Assembly (NCBI GenBank): GCA_028641055.1
Contig: CM054059.1
Span: forward strand, 106,652,263-106,716,262
Direction of reading: 5' to 3'
Length of the DNA stretch: 64,000 bases
From: Alopecurus myosuroides
Taxonomy: Eukaryota; Streptophyta; Magnoliopsida; Poales; Poaceae
The notes under the pieces were generated by a model, which saw only the letters and a program-made list of their open reading frames with translations, ran no database searches and was not told the origin of the DNA. Shown piece by piece: positions 11,106-23,478 of the stretch; the stretch's first letter is position 1, and each line of letters opens with the position of its first letter. The translations under genes were made by a program, and so were the position numbers.

Positions 11106-12485
11106 TTTCCGGCGCCGCGCGGCTGTCATGCATGTCATTCACAATCGACAACTTGCAACCGCCCTACTATACACACCCACAGGGCCACATGTGCCGTTTA
11201 AAACATGCATAACACACAAGATGCTTTGTAGTTTGTACGTATAAGTGTCGGCATTGACCTACCGTATGATCGATGGAGCTAGCTATAGGTAGAGTATACG
11301 CTGCATGGAGGGTACTAACATATATAGTACTAGATGCGCAGACGCATCAAGATTTGCCCTATCACTTGGCCAGGCCACCCCACCCTCTAGTTCAGTTCAC
11401 TTGATCAATCCCGCGCTGGTTTTCCATGGCGAGCTCGAAAATAGCTGCAGGGGCCGCCCCTTCAGTCCACCGGCCGGCACATTGCCGACAGGCGGGCCAA
11501 TGGAGTCGCCACACTCTCCCCTTCGTCTCAAAGTTTTGCTCGCATAATCACCGAACAAAATTGCTTCGCCACCGAGAACTTTTCTCCCGCGGCTGTCATC
11601 GTCTTCTTCCTCTGCCCTCGACGTCCATGAGGACCCGGGCACTCGTCACTCCCCGTTTAGGTAAGCATATACTGGTACGCGGCGCGGGCAAAAGGAACTA
11701 CGTACGTTGTCTCTTATCTACATGTACGATATTTTAAGTTATGTGTTGCAATGATAATATTGTTAGAGAGCGTCTACATCACGACTCCCTAAAAATAAAC
11801 CAACTCTTAGCTTGTCAACTTACAAACTTGTTCATATGTTTCTTTTAACTAATTTTTTCAATAGATTGTTAGTCTCGTATTAAAATTTGCAGCATCGTCA
11901 ACATCTAGAATTTTTTCGGGATTTTGAAACTTCAAGATGTCGTCTTAACGATTTTTTTTTTTACAAAAGGGCTCCCATGAGCCCGTCCTCCAAATGCACT
12001 TTTCGCTCGTTTGCTCTCTTCTCCACGGTCCAAAGCATCTCCTCTACCCCCCCACAGTCCGCGCCGCCAAAATCGTCCTCGCCGCCGGCCTCAAAGCCCA
12101 AAGGATCTCCTCTCCGTGCTGATATTACCGGGCCTTCGCGCACACTTATCAATACCATAAGTCCATAACCAAGGTCAACCTTACCAGCAAAAAGAAGAAG
12201 AAAAGTCAACCTTAGCGCCGGCGTGCGACTGGGGGTCTGGGGCGGCCAGGCCCGCGGCCGGCGGCAGTAGCTGGGGGCTGGGCACCAGGCGTGGTGGAGG
12301 CAGTACAATGGGGTCGGACCTTTGGCAGGAGGGCGCGACCAGAAGCGACAGCCCGCAGGGGCACGTGGCGCGGCGGCACATAACCTTGGGATTCAGATCC
12401 GCGCCAAGCGGCCGCGGCCGGCAGAGACGGCGCCATTAGATGGTAGCTCCAGATTTCGTTCATCCGGTTGTCCGTGAAGAATGCC
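11106..12485. other. Upstream region of the diterpene synthase gene; no gene seen
   Basis: Contains mixed AT-rich and GC-rich blocks; 12200-12470 is strongly GC-rich and can be read as an open frame on the minus strand, but without a recognisable product. A TATATATAGTACTAG stretch at about 11320 is a possible TATA box, but no transcript start can be fixed from sequence. Confidence 0.4.
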
Positions 12486-15400
12486 ATGGCCATGGCGGGC
12501 ATTTTGGTACCACCGAGGCAGAAATGCCCTTCTATAACTTTATCAGGAGGATGTCTGAGAGTAGCACCATCTGTAGACTAGTGCTTACATGAGGGATGCC
12601 CCCAATTTCCTCAGACAATATTTGTTGAAGTGAGTGATGTGCTAATTAATCTGTGACACATCTTTTCCTTTCTACAAAACAGCAAATGTTGAGAGGGGGT
12701 TCGTAGGAGAAAATGCAAGCCCGCAAAACATGGTATGTACATCATGCAGATCCTTGTTTTAGTTTAATGTCTGAGGCTCCCCTATCATATCATTACTGTC
12801 TCAACTAAATCAGGAACGGATTGTTAGAATAAGGAAGCAGCTCTTGGAACCCGAATTGGCACCATCTTCGTATGACACCGCATGGGTGGCTATGGTGCCC
12901 ACGCCGGGCTCCAGTCAGGTTCCGTGCTTCCCGCAGTGTGTTGAATGGATACTACAGAACCAGCATGGCAATGGGTCTTGGGGTCTTACCAACATGGACT
13001 CCTTGGTCAACAAGGATGTCCTCTCATCCACATTGGCGTGTGTGCTTGCGCTTAAGAGATGGAATGTTGGACCAGAGCACATAAATAGAGGTATATTCAA
13101 ATTTTCAAATATGCAATTACTTTTCAATGCTGTTTAACTTCATTTATTTCAAAGAACTGAAAGGTCTTGGGACAATGAAAATTATATTGCGCAGGACTAA
13201 ACTTTATTGGAAAAAAATTCTCCATTGTTATGGATGAGAAGAATGATGCTCCTATTGGCTTCAATATCACTTTTCCTCTTATGCTTAGCAAGGCGATCGG
13301 GATGGGTTTAGAATTTCATGTTAGACAGACTGATGTTGATTGGATTCTTCACATCCGGGAGATGGAATTGAAAAGGTTTGTCCATGAAATTTTACTCTGT
13401 ATTTTCTTTATATTTCTTCTTTAGGGACATCTGGTCGAGAGGTTAGCTTTAGTATGCATGGACCAGTTATATGTATGAAAATTTATTGGCTGCTTTACTC
13501 CTTCATTCTATTCCCTGTTAAAAGAACAGGGGAAGTTCTCCTGCCCAACAGGCTATCTTTTTTCAAAGTTCTTATAAGAGGAGCCACATTTTGCGAAAAC
13601 AAACGGATCAGTGTACCATCTTTTACTCACCTGTATCTCGTAAGTAACATTTGAAAAACCCTTATCAATTTAATTCAGACTTTCCGAGGATAATTCTTAT
13701 GGGGCGGAAGTATATATGGCGTATGTTGCTGAAGGATTAGGAAACCTGCTGAAGTGGGATAGACTTAGGAAGTTCCAGAGGAAAAATGGATCATTGTTCA
13801 ACTCTCCGTCCGCAACAGCTGCTGCACTAATCCACAACTATGATTATAAAGCCCTACAGTACTTGAATATACTTGCCAGTGAATTCCGTTCTGGAGGTGT
13901 GTATATGTACTTTCCTTTTGTGAACAGCATGAGTGGAAACTGTTGCTAAATATTTAATGGAATTAGAACCTTCTCTCTTTCGAGAAATTAATGTTGTTAT
14001 ACCCTTCCAGTACCAATGATGTACCCACTTAACATACATTGTCAACTTCACATGGTGGATTCAATAGAAAAGATCGGTATATCGCAACATTTTTCTAGTG
14101 AGATAAAGAGCATCCTCGATATGACATACAGGTATTTATCATGAGTAAATTGATTTATTTCCATCTTTGGTGTATTGTAAACTTGAATGTATCCAGTTTG
14201 CAGTTTCTGGTTACAGAGAGAAGAGGAAGTAATGATGGATGTAGCAACTTGTGCAATGGCGTTTCGCCTTTTACGGATGAGTGGATATAATGTTTCTTCA
14301 GGTAACTCCATTGGATAGAATATGTTGTATACCTATTTTCATCTTCGGTCCTTCCTCAAATCACTAGTTTTCATCTGGCGCAGATGAGCTGTCTTATGTT
14401 GTTGAAGCTTCTAATTTCAAAAATTCACTTCAAGGGTATTTAAATGATACAAAATCTATATTGGAATTATACAAGGCTTCAAAAGTCTGTATATCCAAAG
14501 ATGAGTTGATCTTACATAACATAGGCTGCTGGTCAGGCAAGTTATTGACGGAAATGGTTTGCTCCGACAGGGTGCAAAGAACATCAATCTTTGGAGAGGT
14601 GTTTGTTTGAAATTCAAAATTTAGAAAAGAATTGTCCATAAATCTCTTTGGGGTTCAGTTCTCATATAATATTATGCTCTCATAATTTCAGGTAGAGTAT
14701 GCTCTTAAGTTCCCTTTCTATGTCATACTGGACCGTCTGTACCACAAGTGGAATATTGAGCATTTTGATGTTCGGGGCTCTCAGATGCTAAAGACAGAAT
14801 ATCTGTAAGATTCACATTTCTCAAAAAGAATTGATAGACGAATCATATCTATACTTCTTATAAGACAAAACCCCACTAAGATGCATTTATGATTTTTCTA
14901 TCTTAACATGCAAGCTATCCACATCACCCACCATTTTAGCCAATCAATTATCCATGTCATCTCCACTAATAATTGTGATATTACATATCTCATGCCACAT
15001 AACCATGCCATCTTTTTTTAACCATATAATTATCCATGTCACTAATATTTATTTCTCGAAATATACAACAATTTTGCGCAAATTAAATTTAATATATCGA
15101 TTATGTGATCAACTGAATTTTGATAATGGAATATTTCATACACCTTATACCCATTTCGCTTCTAGTTCTTATATACGTTAGATGCCAATTTCAAACATTT
15201 TTCTGAATCAGGCCATGTCAGATAAACCAAGATATTCTGGCTTTAGCTGTTGAAGATTTCACCTTTTCTCAATCAATTTATCAGGATGAACTCCTGCTTC
15301 TTGATAGGTATTCTGAGAATTATGCTCTCTTGTTCATCATTAACTTTGCTATTAGGGAATTAACTAAATTGTGTTGAAACAGTTGGGTGAACGACAATGG

Positions 15401-18291
15401 ACTGGACCGACTACAATTTGCACGGCAGAAGCTGGCATATTGCTATTTTTCATCTGCTGGTGCCATATTCCTGCCTGAACTTTCTGATGTTCGCATCTCA
15501 TTGACCAAATGTGGTGTTCTTGCAACTGTTATTGATGACTTGTTCGATGTTAGCGGATCAAAAGAAGAGTTAGAAAACCTCATAACATTAGTTGAGAAGT
15601 ACGAGCCTATTACTTGATGATGTGTTTGTCTGCTCTTCTTAAGCAGTGGCATAGTGCTGATGTCTTGCGTTGCTTTGTTAGGTGGGATGAACACAATGAA
15701 GGTGAGTTGTACTCCGAGCAAGTACAGATAATATTTTCTGCTCTTTATACTACAGTGAACCAGCTGGGTGCAGAAGCTTCTGCCATTCAAAACCGTGATG
15801 TTACAGAACACATGAAACAACTAGTGAGTTTCATGTGTGACCGCCATATTCTCAATTGCAATTGTTTTAGCACTCACCTATTGAAATTCATCTGTAGTGG
15901 CTATGTCTCTTGAGGGCTGAAATGACTGAGGCAGAATGGCGGGTGAGCCAATATGTGCCAACGATGGAAGAATACATGAAAAATGCAGTTTTTACAACCG
16001 CTATGGGGCCTGTTGTACTGACAGCAATGTACTTTGTCAGACAAGAACTATTGGGGTGCATAGTCCGAGATCAAGAGTACAATGAATTATTTAGGCTAAT
16101 GAGCATATGTTGTCGTCTCCTGAATGACAGCACAAGTCTTGAGGTATATTTAGTTCCATTGATGACACATATTTTATTTGGCATTGTTTCGAAAACAAGT
16201 TATCTTATATATGCATTCACATATCAATTATGAGTTCTGGTCTTAATAGCTAAGTGAATAATCATGACATTAGAGGCACCTTATCTATATATCTATATCT
16301 CTTATAAAGGAAACCCCCACTAACATGAATTTATTATTTTTCTATCTCAACATGCAAATATATCAACATCATCCATTCTCTCAGCAAATAAATTTTCCAC
16401 GTCATGTCCACGAATATTTATTAATCATTACATGCTTGCAGGCTACACATCATCCATTTTTTTAAGCATCCAATTTTTCATATTAATAATTTATAATACA
16501 CACTCATCTCATGTCAATTATATTTAGAATCTCGACTATGATATGTTAGATTTTTGATATTCTTTTAGACAACATAATGTATCATGCCTCGCATACTCTT
16601 TTGTTTATACAATATTGTTTCTGAAGAAATCCCCGCTGCAACGCGTCGAGTATCCACTAGTATCTTATAAAGAGAAAACATGCTAACATGCATTTATGAT
16701 AGTTTATCATGACATGGAAGATATCACATCGTCCGTCCTTTTGACTATCCAATTTTCCACCTCATCAATCATTCCAACCATCAAATTGTCCACCTCATCC
16801 CACTAGCATTCATGAGCATACATTATTTTAGCCATCCAATTATCCACATTATTCATTGTTTGTCTCTCTCTATAATCGAGATATCCACTTCACCCATTCT
16901 TTGAGCAATCCAATTGTTCGTATTATCTTTATGCAATCTATCCACATCATTAGTTTTTTAGCCCGTTAATTTCATCTTATCAACGGCTTTAACTACTTTG
17001 CATGCAACATCAGTTAATTGGTCAAATACAGAACCATTCACGTGGATTAAATTTAGCTTCGCAATTATTGTCACCAATAGAATCTTGCATTTTCATGTAT
17101 CTTGTACCCTTTCATTCACACAATAGAGTTCTTGAAGATATCTCTGCTATAACTCGCGTGGTATCCTTCTAGTTTATTATGTAAGACTATACATTGTCAT
17201 ATAAATATACAACTATAGTCATATAATATAATTTTTAAGATGATGTCAAAAAGACTAAAGTCCATCACAAGTCATAAACTTGTGAGGTGGATTAAGTAAG
17301 CACAAGACCTGGGAAACTGGAACTTCAATTATCGAGTTGTAAGTTTTTTTTTATCTTATGGGAGATGCACACGTGCCACTCAGGTGGAATTCTTCACATA
17401 AAAAGAAAACATTAGTTGATTGAAGAAATAAATGAATAAAGGGTAGGAGAAGATTAGTAGTATTCCTCGTTCTCCAATTATTTAGACAGAATTTACCTAG
17501 TCTTACATGGATTTATGTTGTGCCAATCCAGCATAAGCCCCTATTATATTTGCTTTGTCTACCTAAGTTGTTTTCTTACATTGTATTCATTGACAAAGAT
17601 CTATTAAACAAATAGAATATGTAGATAGAGATATCTCTTTATCCGCACTCCGTAGTAGATTATTCTGTCTACACTTTGCTCAAATCATAAGGGTGTTCGT
17701 ATTGCATGTATTTTCATACAAAATTTAATTTCTTTAAAACTAAAATCACCGAGAAAGAAGGAATTCGGGTCGCTCTTTTTTACTCCTAATGGAATTGAAC
17801 CGCTACACAAAAGTGCAAAAGTTAACACAAGTATATGATATTAGTTGACTGACAACACCGCCAACCCACCAAGAGTTTGAAGTAATCGATACGAGAGAAC
17901 ATTAATAAGTGCTCATTGTTATCATCCCGTTTGAACTTGTGCTATAGGTTGATTCTGATAAAAAATTATCTACATGCTGCTGCAGAGGGATGAGGGCAAC
18001 GAGAAAAAACTGAATAGTGTGTTACTGCTTCATCTTCACAGTGGTGGTTATGTGTGCAAAGAAGTGGCTAGAAATGCGATAAAGAAGTCTGTATTCACTT
18101 TTATGACAGACTTGCTAAGATTGGTTCTTAAGGAGGAGGGCGTTGTTCCTAGGCCATGCAAGGAGCTGTTCTGGACAATGTGCAAGCAATGCTTCCTGTT
18201 CTACTATGAGACTGATGGATATACCTCACCAATCGAGATGGTCAGCGCGGTGAATGCAGTTATCTACGAGCCTCTCAGATTCCCAAGTTAG
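12486..18291 (+). CDS. KSL: Kaurene synthase-like class I diterpene synthase (probable frameshift in exon 8)
   Basis: Exons with matching GT/AG borders and phases: 12683-12732, 12814-13090, 13195-13375, 13679-13896, 14011-14131, 14204-14301, 14385-14598, 14692-14804, 15212-15307, 15383-15598, 15682-15823, 15898-16143, 17986-18291 (stop TAG), about 759 codons. The first exon is uncertain: a candidate is ATG 12486 with plastid-transit-like [13 protein letters not shown] and a weak donor at 12553. Landmarks: [49 protein letters not shown], then class I DDLFD (exon at 15383) and NSE-type [11 protein letters not shown]. The DxDD motif of class II cyclases is absent. The family ionises ent- or other copalyl diphosphate in plastids, giving gibberellin precursors or defence diterpenes. 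The exon at 14385-14598 is 214 bases where its neighbours' phases need 3n+2, so a one-base loss near 14396-14401 would end translation early. The product is unknown; paralogues in Triticeae are numerous. Confidence 0.85.
14396..14401 (+). other. Probable one-base deletion in the KSL coding sequence
   Basis: Upstream frame (DELSY) and downstream frame ([15 protein letters not shown]) are both clearly kaurene synthase-like but differ by one base around the codons for Tyr-Val-Val. Reading straight through gives a stop within about 20 codons. It is either a real null allele or an assembly error. Confidence 0.6.
14848..15165. mobile_element. Helitron-like insertion in KSL intron 9 (copy 1)
   Basis: Begins TCTATACTTCTTATAAGAC and ends CTAG followed by T. 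AT-rich, non-coding, with CCACATCACCCACCATTTTA-type sequence shared with the two copies in the large last intron. The TC start and CTAG|T end are the hallmarks of small non-autonomous plant Helitrons; a 3' hairpin is not obvious in this copy. Confidence 0.5.
16292..16660. mobile_element. Helitron-like insertion in KSL last intron (copy 2)
   Basis: Begins TCTATATCTCTTATAAAGG and ends GCAACGCGTCGAGTATCCACTAG followed by T, shown here only as a border. Shares the CCCCACTAA.ATG..TTTAT start block with copy 1. It abuts copy 3 almost directly. Confidence 0.55.
16663..17172. mobile_element. Helitron-like insertion in KSL last intron (copy 3)
   Basis: Begins TCTTATAAAGAGAAAACATG and ends ACTCGCGTGGTATCCTTCTAG followed by T (border only). 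Related to copy 2 by start block, by CTAG|T end and by repeated CCACNTCATCCAT-like internal motifs. Together copies 2 and 3 account for about half of the 1.84 kb last intron; the remaining 17173-17985 is unremarkable AT-rich intron. Confidence 0.55.
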
Positions 18292-18824
18292 ATATCCTTG
18301 GTTGTTTCATCGGGAAAATAAAATAAGGGATTATTCCCTGATTTTTTTTTTTTGATGTGGTGTGGCAGGAGCAAATATTAACCGCGACGTATTTTTCATC
18401 AAAAGCCCGGACCTGCTAGAGCCATATGCATGGAGACAAATTTCGACTTGTACCCTCTCACATTGGTTGTATATGTTTGTAGAGTTCGTGGTGATTGGTG
18501 ACATATACAATGAAAAAATTAGACCTAAGCATTGAGGGTGGCGGCTTAGCCCCATCTAGAACCACGTGTACAAAGTTAAGCTCCATAATCTTGTGCTCTA
18601 CCACTTGGCTCTGTATAGATTAGATGGGTGACTATGGACATATACTGCTGAAAAATAAGATTGACACATTGACGGATAGCGATTCAGCCCAGTTAGAACC
18701 CCATTGCAAAGTCAAATCCAAGCTATATAATATACTCCCCAGTTGGCTGCGCACGTTCGTAGGTTGGTCACTGGTTGCTAAGAAATACTCCACTTACTTC
18801 TCAATAATAAGATCCGCCCATGTC
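18292..18824. other. 3' flank of KSL; no further gene
   Basis: Probable 3' UTR and flank. It contains two diverged copies of a ~65-bp segment (about 18528-18590 and 18665-18735, both beginning CATTGA and containing TAGAACC). A segment around 18576-18612 is nearly identical to 24051-24086 beyond the Copia element to the right. Confidence 0.5.
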
Positions 18825-18953
18825 TGTAGGAACGGGTCACCAGGATTAGCTGACCTTTCTGTTATGGATCCGATCGTGGCTCCGCACGATCCCACAACTC
18901 TGTATATGTACCATCTGTACTCAATGAATGAAAGAGGGTCGAGATCCATTATT
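18825..18953 (+). repeat. 5' LTR of Copia-1, truncated at its left end
   Basis: Matches 23520-23648 almost base for base from TGTAGGAACGGGTCACC to GAGATCCATTATT. Sequence left of 18825 does not match the first 47 bases of the 3' LTR. Confidence 0.8.
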
Positions 18954-18958
18954 TTTCT

Positions 18959-18970
18959 TGGTATCAGAGC
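18959..18970 (+). other. Primer binding site (initiator tRNA-Met) of Copia-1
   Basis: TGGTATCAGAGC, the standard plant Copia primer site, six bases after the LTR end. Confidence 0.9.
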
Positions 18971-18990
18971 CGCTCCTCCTCCTCTCCTCC

Positions 18991-20132
18991 ATGGCTCACG
19001 CCTCTGCTTCCTCCCCGCCGTCGAGCACACCCTCCCAATCTCCACCAACACCTCTCTGCAACTTATTTCTGCCCCTCCCACCATCAACAATCTTGATTTC
19101 ACCCGATACATCAAGTTCAAACTTGATGCCACCTCTGGAAACTACAACAAGTGGCGTATTCTTCAGGTTCTTTCCAAATACAATGCGCGCGATCATGTCG
19201 AGGAGGAGACAGATCCCCATCTCGCTGATGACGAGTGGCGCGCTGCAGACATCGACATTCTCCTTGGCCTCTACTACACCATCTCTGATGAGCTCCAGGA
19301 CGTCATCGTGGTTGCCGACAACACTACCTACACCGCCTGGCAGTACCTGAACCACTTCTTCACCGAGAACGCGGAAGGCCGCATCGTGCATCTCTCCAAG
19401 GAGTTCAACAACGCTGGGCAGGGCGACTTGTCCGTCGTCGCCTATTGTCGCAAACTGAAAGGCATCGCTGATCAGTTGAGCGACGTTGGCGACCCTGTCT
19501 CGAACAAGCGGCTCACGATGCGCCTCATCGACGGCCTCGACGAGCGCTTTAAGGTGCAGCAAGAACTTCTTGAATCCATCAAGCCTTTTCCGTCGTTCAT
19601 GCAGGCCCAGTCACGCCTGGAACTCGCCGAGATCAAGCTCCGTGCACAGTCCAAGTCGACGCCGTAGATCCTCAATGTTACCAGTGGCACCAATAGCAGC
19701 CGTGGTGGCGGCGCTGGAGGCGGTGACCGCGGCGGCCACGGACATGGCGGCGCTCGGCAACAAGGGCGCGGCGGCTACACTGGGTATGGCCAGTCCGCCT
19801 ACAACGGTGGCAACTACGGCGGCAATAACGGCGGCAACAACGGCGGCAACTACGGCAGCAACAACTACCACCACTACAACCGCGGCGGCTACGGGGGCAA
19901 TCGCGGCCGCAACGGTCGCGGACGCGGGCGAGGACGTGGTCATCGCGATGGCCGCGGCGGCTACGGCTACTACAACGGAGGCTACGGCTACGGTGGCTAC
20001 GGTTATGGTGGCCCACCCTCCCCCTACGGCTACCAGCAGGGCTATGCTCATGGCTACGCCCCACCTCGTCCCGGCTACGTCCCTCCCAACGCCGCCGCCA
20101 TCCTCGGTCCACGACCAGGTGTCCGGTCGTAG
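18991..20132 (+). pseudogene. Gag of Copia-1 (frameshift and nonsense)
   Basis: The ATG at 18991 (MAHASASSPPSS) lies in a different frame from the gag core, so a shift falls near 19020-19070. The core has FKLDATSGNYNKWR, DEWRAADIDILLGLYYTIS, QGDLSVVAYCRKLKGIADQL and RLIDGLDERFKVQQELL, typical of the Copia gag/UBN2 domain that packages element RNA. An in-frame TAG at 19665-19667 interrupts it. The same frame then runs through a Gly/Tyr/Asn/Arg-rich tail (GGNYGGNNGGN, GRGRGRGHRDGRGG) to TAG at 20130. No CCHC zinc knuckle was seen; the RGG-like tail may replace it in RNA binding. Another shift precedes the protease. Confidence 0.8.
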
Positions 20133-20260
20133 GCCTATCCGCTGTTCTACCCCGGCCCACCCCAGCAGCAGCAGCAGTTCATGCCTCCACCTCTGCCGTC
20201 GTACGACTACAACATGATGATCCACACTGCCCCAGCCACGTTAGCAATGGCCCCGTTCCA

Positions 20261-23200
20261 GAGTGGATCGTGGACTCCGGAGCTTCCACCCATGTCATGA
20301 ACAACCAAGGTAACCTCACCTCGCTTCAATCCCGAACCAGTGTTAATTCCGGGAGCATTGTAGTTGGTAACGGTTCTTCACTCCCTGTACACTCTGTCGG
20401 TTCGACCTCCCTCACCCCTCACCCCTTTCAACTTGACAATGTCCTCTACTCTCCTTCAGTTATTAAGAACCTTATATCTGTTCGTAAATTCACTAGAGAT
20501 AACACCTGTTCCATCGAATTTGACCCATTCGGCTTCTCTATGAAGGATTTGGCCACACAGACACTTCTTCTGAGATCCAGTAGCAGCGGTGAGCTCTACC
20601 CGTTCTACGGCGATTCGTCCCCATCCGCTACCGCACTCACCGTCAGCACCACTCGAGACCTCTGGCACCGGCGCCTCGGACACCCTGGCGATGCCTGTCT
20701 CTCCCAACTCTCCTCTGAATTTTCGCACCCATGTAATAAATCCGATTTTTCCCCTTTATGTGAGGCGTGTCAATTAGGGAAACAACCTAGGTTGCCTTTT
20801 TCTGCATCTTCTAGTTTTACTACAGAACCATTTCATCTTATACATTGTGATCTTTGGACCTCACCTATTCCTAGTTTTTCGGGCTACAACTACTATCTTG
20901 TTGTCTTGGATGATTTTTCGCATTATTCATGGACCTTCCCTTTGCGTCACAAATCAGACACGTCACTTACCCTACAACGATTCTTTGCCTATATCAAAAC
21001 ACAGTTCCACGTGCTCGTTCGTTCCTTGCAATGCGACAACGGCGATGAATTCCTCAACCACGACTTACGCTCCTTTCTCTCTCTCAATGGCATTGCCCTA
21101 CGTCTCTCGTGTCCTCACACCTATCCACAAAATGGCAAGGATGAGCGCCTCATACGCACCACAAACGACATCGTCCGTACTCTCCTTCTCCAAGCCAAAC
21201 TTCCACCACCCTTTTGGGTTGAGGCCTTGCACACTGCTACTCACCTTCTCAACATACGCCCGTCACGTTCCATCCACAACACTACACCTCACTATCGACT
21301 CTACCAACAACACCCCACATACACACACTTGCGCATCTTTGGTTGCCTTTGTTACCCAAACCTCTATGCTACCACCCCTCACAAACTCCATCCCCGCTCT
21401 ACTCGCTGCGTCTTCATCGGATACCCCCGAGAGCACAAAGGCTACAGATGCTTCGATCTCTCCTCTCGCCGTGTCATCATTTCTGGCCACGTTGTTTTTT
21501 ATGAGGCCACTTTTCCCTACGTTTCTGCCGAGCATGCCACACCCGCACCCCCAGCCACACATTCCACAGAACATCCATCCTACCTGGACCCAATCTACAC
21601 CGGGATCCGTTTCGCACTTTCCCCTTCTGCCGCACATGCACGCAGGGCCGAATCCACCTCGCGATCCCCGCCTGTCTCCTCGTCGCATCCCACGCCACCC
21701 GAAACCGCGTCCCACCCGGCTCCTGCGACCCCACCCACCTCTCCTGTCCCCCACACAGATTCCCCGCCCACCACTCCGCCACTTCCACGTCGCCAAAATC
21801 TCCCGCCCCATGCTGTACCAGTATGTCCACCCGCAAATGCACACAAGATGCAGACCCGCACCAAACAGGGGTATCTTATGCCACGAAGCCTTCTCAACCT
21901 TTCCGTTACCACAAATGACATCTCCCCCATCCCAGCCACCTACCGTCACGCCTTAAAAGATCCGAACTGGCACGCTGCAATGCTCGAGGAATTTAACGCT
22001 TTATTACGGAATGATACGTGGTCTTTGGTTCCTTGTCCCACAGGTGTCAACATTGTCACGGGAAAATGGGTGTTCCGCCACAAGCTCAATCCGGATGGGT
22101 CTCTCGCATGGTACAAAGCACGTTGGGTCGTTCGTGGCTTTACTCAGCAAGCTGGAGTGGACTGTGGTGAGACCTTTAGTCCCGTGGTGAAACCGGCCAC
22201 AATTTGAGTTGTACTCTCTCTTGCCACGTCTCACGGGTGGGCTATCAACCAACTTGACGTCAAAAACGCCTTCTTGCATGGTAATCTTCGAGAAACCATT
22301 TTCTGCCACCAACCATCCGTTTTGCAGATGCCACCTTTCCCCACCATGTTTGTCGCCTCCAAAAATCACTTTGTGGTCTTAAACAGGCGCCACGCACCTG
22401 GTTTCATCGTTTTTCCACCTTCATCCAGTCAATTGGCTTTGTTGTTTCGCAATGTGACTCCTCCCTATTTATCCTTCGCCGTGCTTCCCATGTCGCTTAT
22501 TTGCTCTTGTACGTTGATGATATAATTCTCACAGCCAACACCCTTGCCCTTCTTCGCTCTGTCATTGTGTCTCTCCAGTCTGAGTGTTCCATGACAGACC
22601 TTTGTGAACTCCACCATTTTTTAGGCATCAATGTCCACCGAAATTCATCCGGCTTGTTTCTCTCCCAAGAGCAATACACTCTCGAGCTTCTTGACCGAGC
22701 AAATATGCTAAACTGAAACCCTATCAACACACCCATCGACACACGCTCCAAACTCTCAGCTCATATCGGCACACCTTTTTCCGATCCCTCATTGTACCGT
22801 AGCCTCGCTGGTGCACTCCAATACCTCACACTGACCCGTCCTGACATCTCCTATACAGTCCAACAGATTTGCTTATTCATGCACGCCCCCATGACATCCC
22901 ACTTTCAGCTCATCAAATGTGTTCTTCGCTACCTACGGGGGACGAGTCACTACGGACTCCAATTCTACCGCTCCTCTTCGCACGGCCTTGTTTCCTATAG
23001 TGATGCAGATTGGGCCGGTTGCCCCGACACGCGAAAATCCACTTCTGGTTTTTGCGTTTTTCTCGGGAATAATCTTGTGTCTTGGTCTGCCAAGCGGCAA
23101 CCCATTGTTTCCCGCTCCAGCGCTGAATCTGAATATCGCGTTGTAGCCAATTGTATCGCTGAGTCGTGCTGGTTGCGCCAATTACTGCAGGAACTTCATA

Positions 23201-23478
23201 GTCCACCTCGTCGAGCAACCATTGTCTACTGTGAGAACGTGAGTGCGATGTACCTTTCTTCCAATCCGGTACAACACCATCGTACTAAACACGTGGAGAT
23301 CGACCTCCACTTTGTTCATGATCGAGTGGCACTTGGAGAGGTCAAAGTTCTGCATGTTCCCACGGCGTCTCAATTTGCAGATATCTTCACCAAGGACTTA
23401 CCGTCAGTTGGCTTCGAGGACTTTCGAGCCAGCCTGAACATCTTGCCTAACGATGTTCCGTCTGCGGGGGGCTGTTGA
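20261..23478 (+). pseudogene. Pol of Copia-1: protease, integrase, reverse transcriptase, RNase H (broken)
   Basis: Protease motif DSGAST at about 20273. The GAG-pre-integrase region is LWHRRLGHPGDA; the integrase shows HCDLWTSP, CDNGDEF and NGKDER, giving the expected Asp-Asp-Glu residues. Reverse transcriptase begins WHAAMLEEFNALLRNDTW; a TGA at 22205-22207 stops the first 645-codon frame. After further shifts near 22330-22500 the YVDDII catalytic box appears at about 22506; a TGA lies near 22714, then RNase H is open at 22792-23478 with SDADWAGCPDTRKSTSG and SSAESEYR. The normal product would copy and integrate the element; this copy cannot. The integrase His in the HHCC finger is partly visible. 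Confidence 0.85.

Noticed and set aside
12181..12502. Minus-strand frame near the KSL start
   Set aside because: GC-rich promoter-proximal DNA with Pro/Ala/Arg translation on several frames; no homologue recognised.
15599..15681. Apparent TGA stop after VEKYEPIT in KSL
   Set aside because: It lies in an 83-bp intron (GAGAA|GTACGA ... TTAG|GTGGGA); splicing restores VEK-WDEHNEG in phase.
19486..20217. Long Ala/Thr/Val-rich open frames on both strands
   Set aside because: They are off-frame readings of the GGC/AAC-rich Gly/Asn tail of Copia-1 gag; low-complexity composition explains their length.
20847..21956. 369-codon frame rich in His/Pro/Thr and its antisense partners
   Set aside because: Shifted readings of the integrase and linker of Copia-1 pol, whose true frame shows clear motifs.
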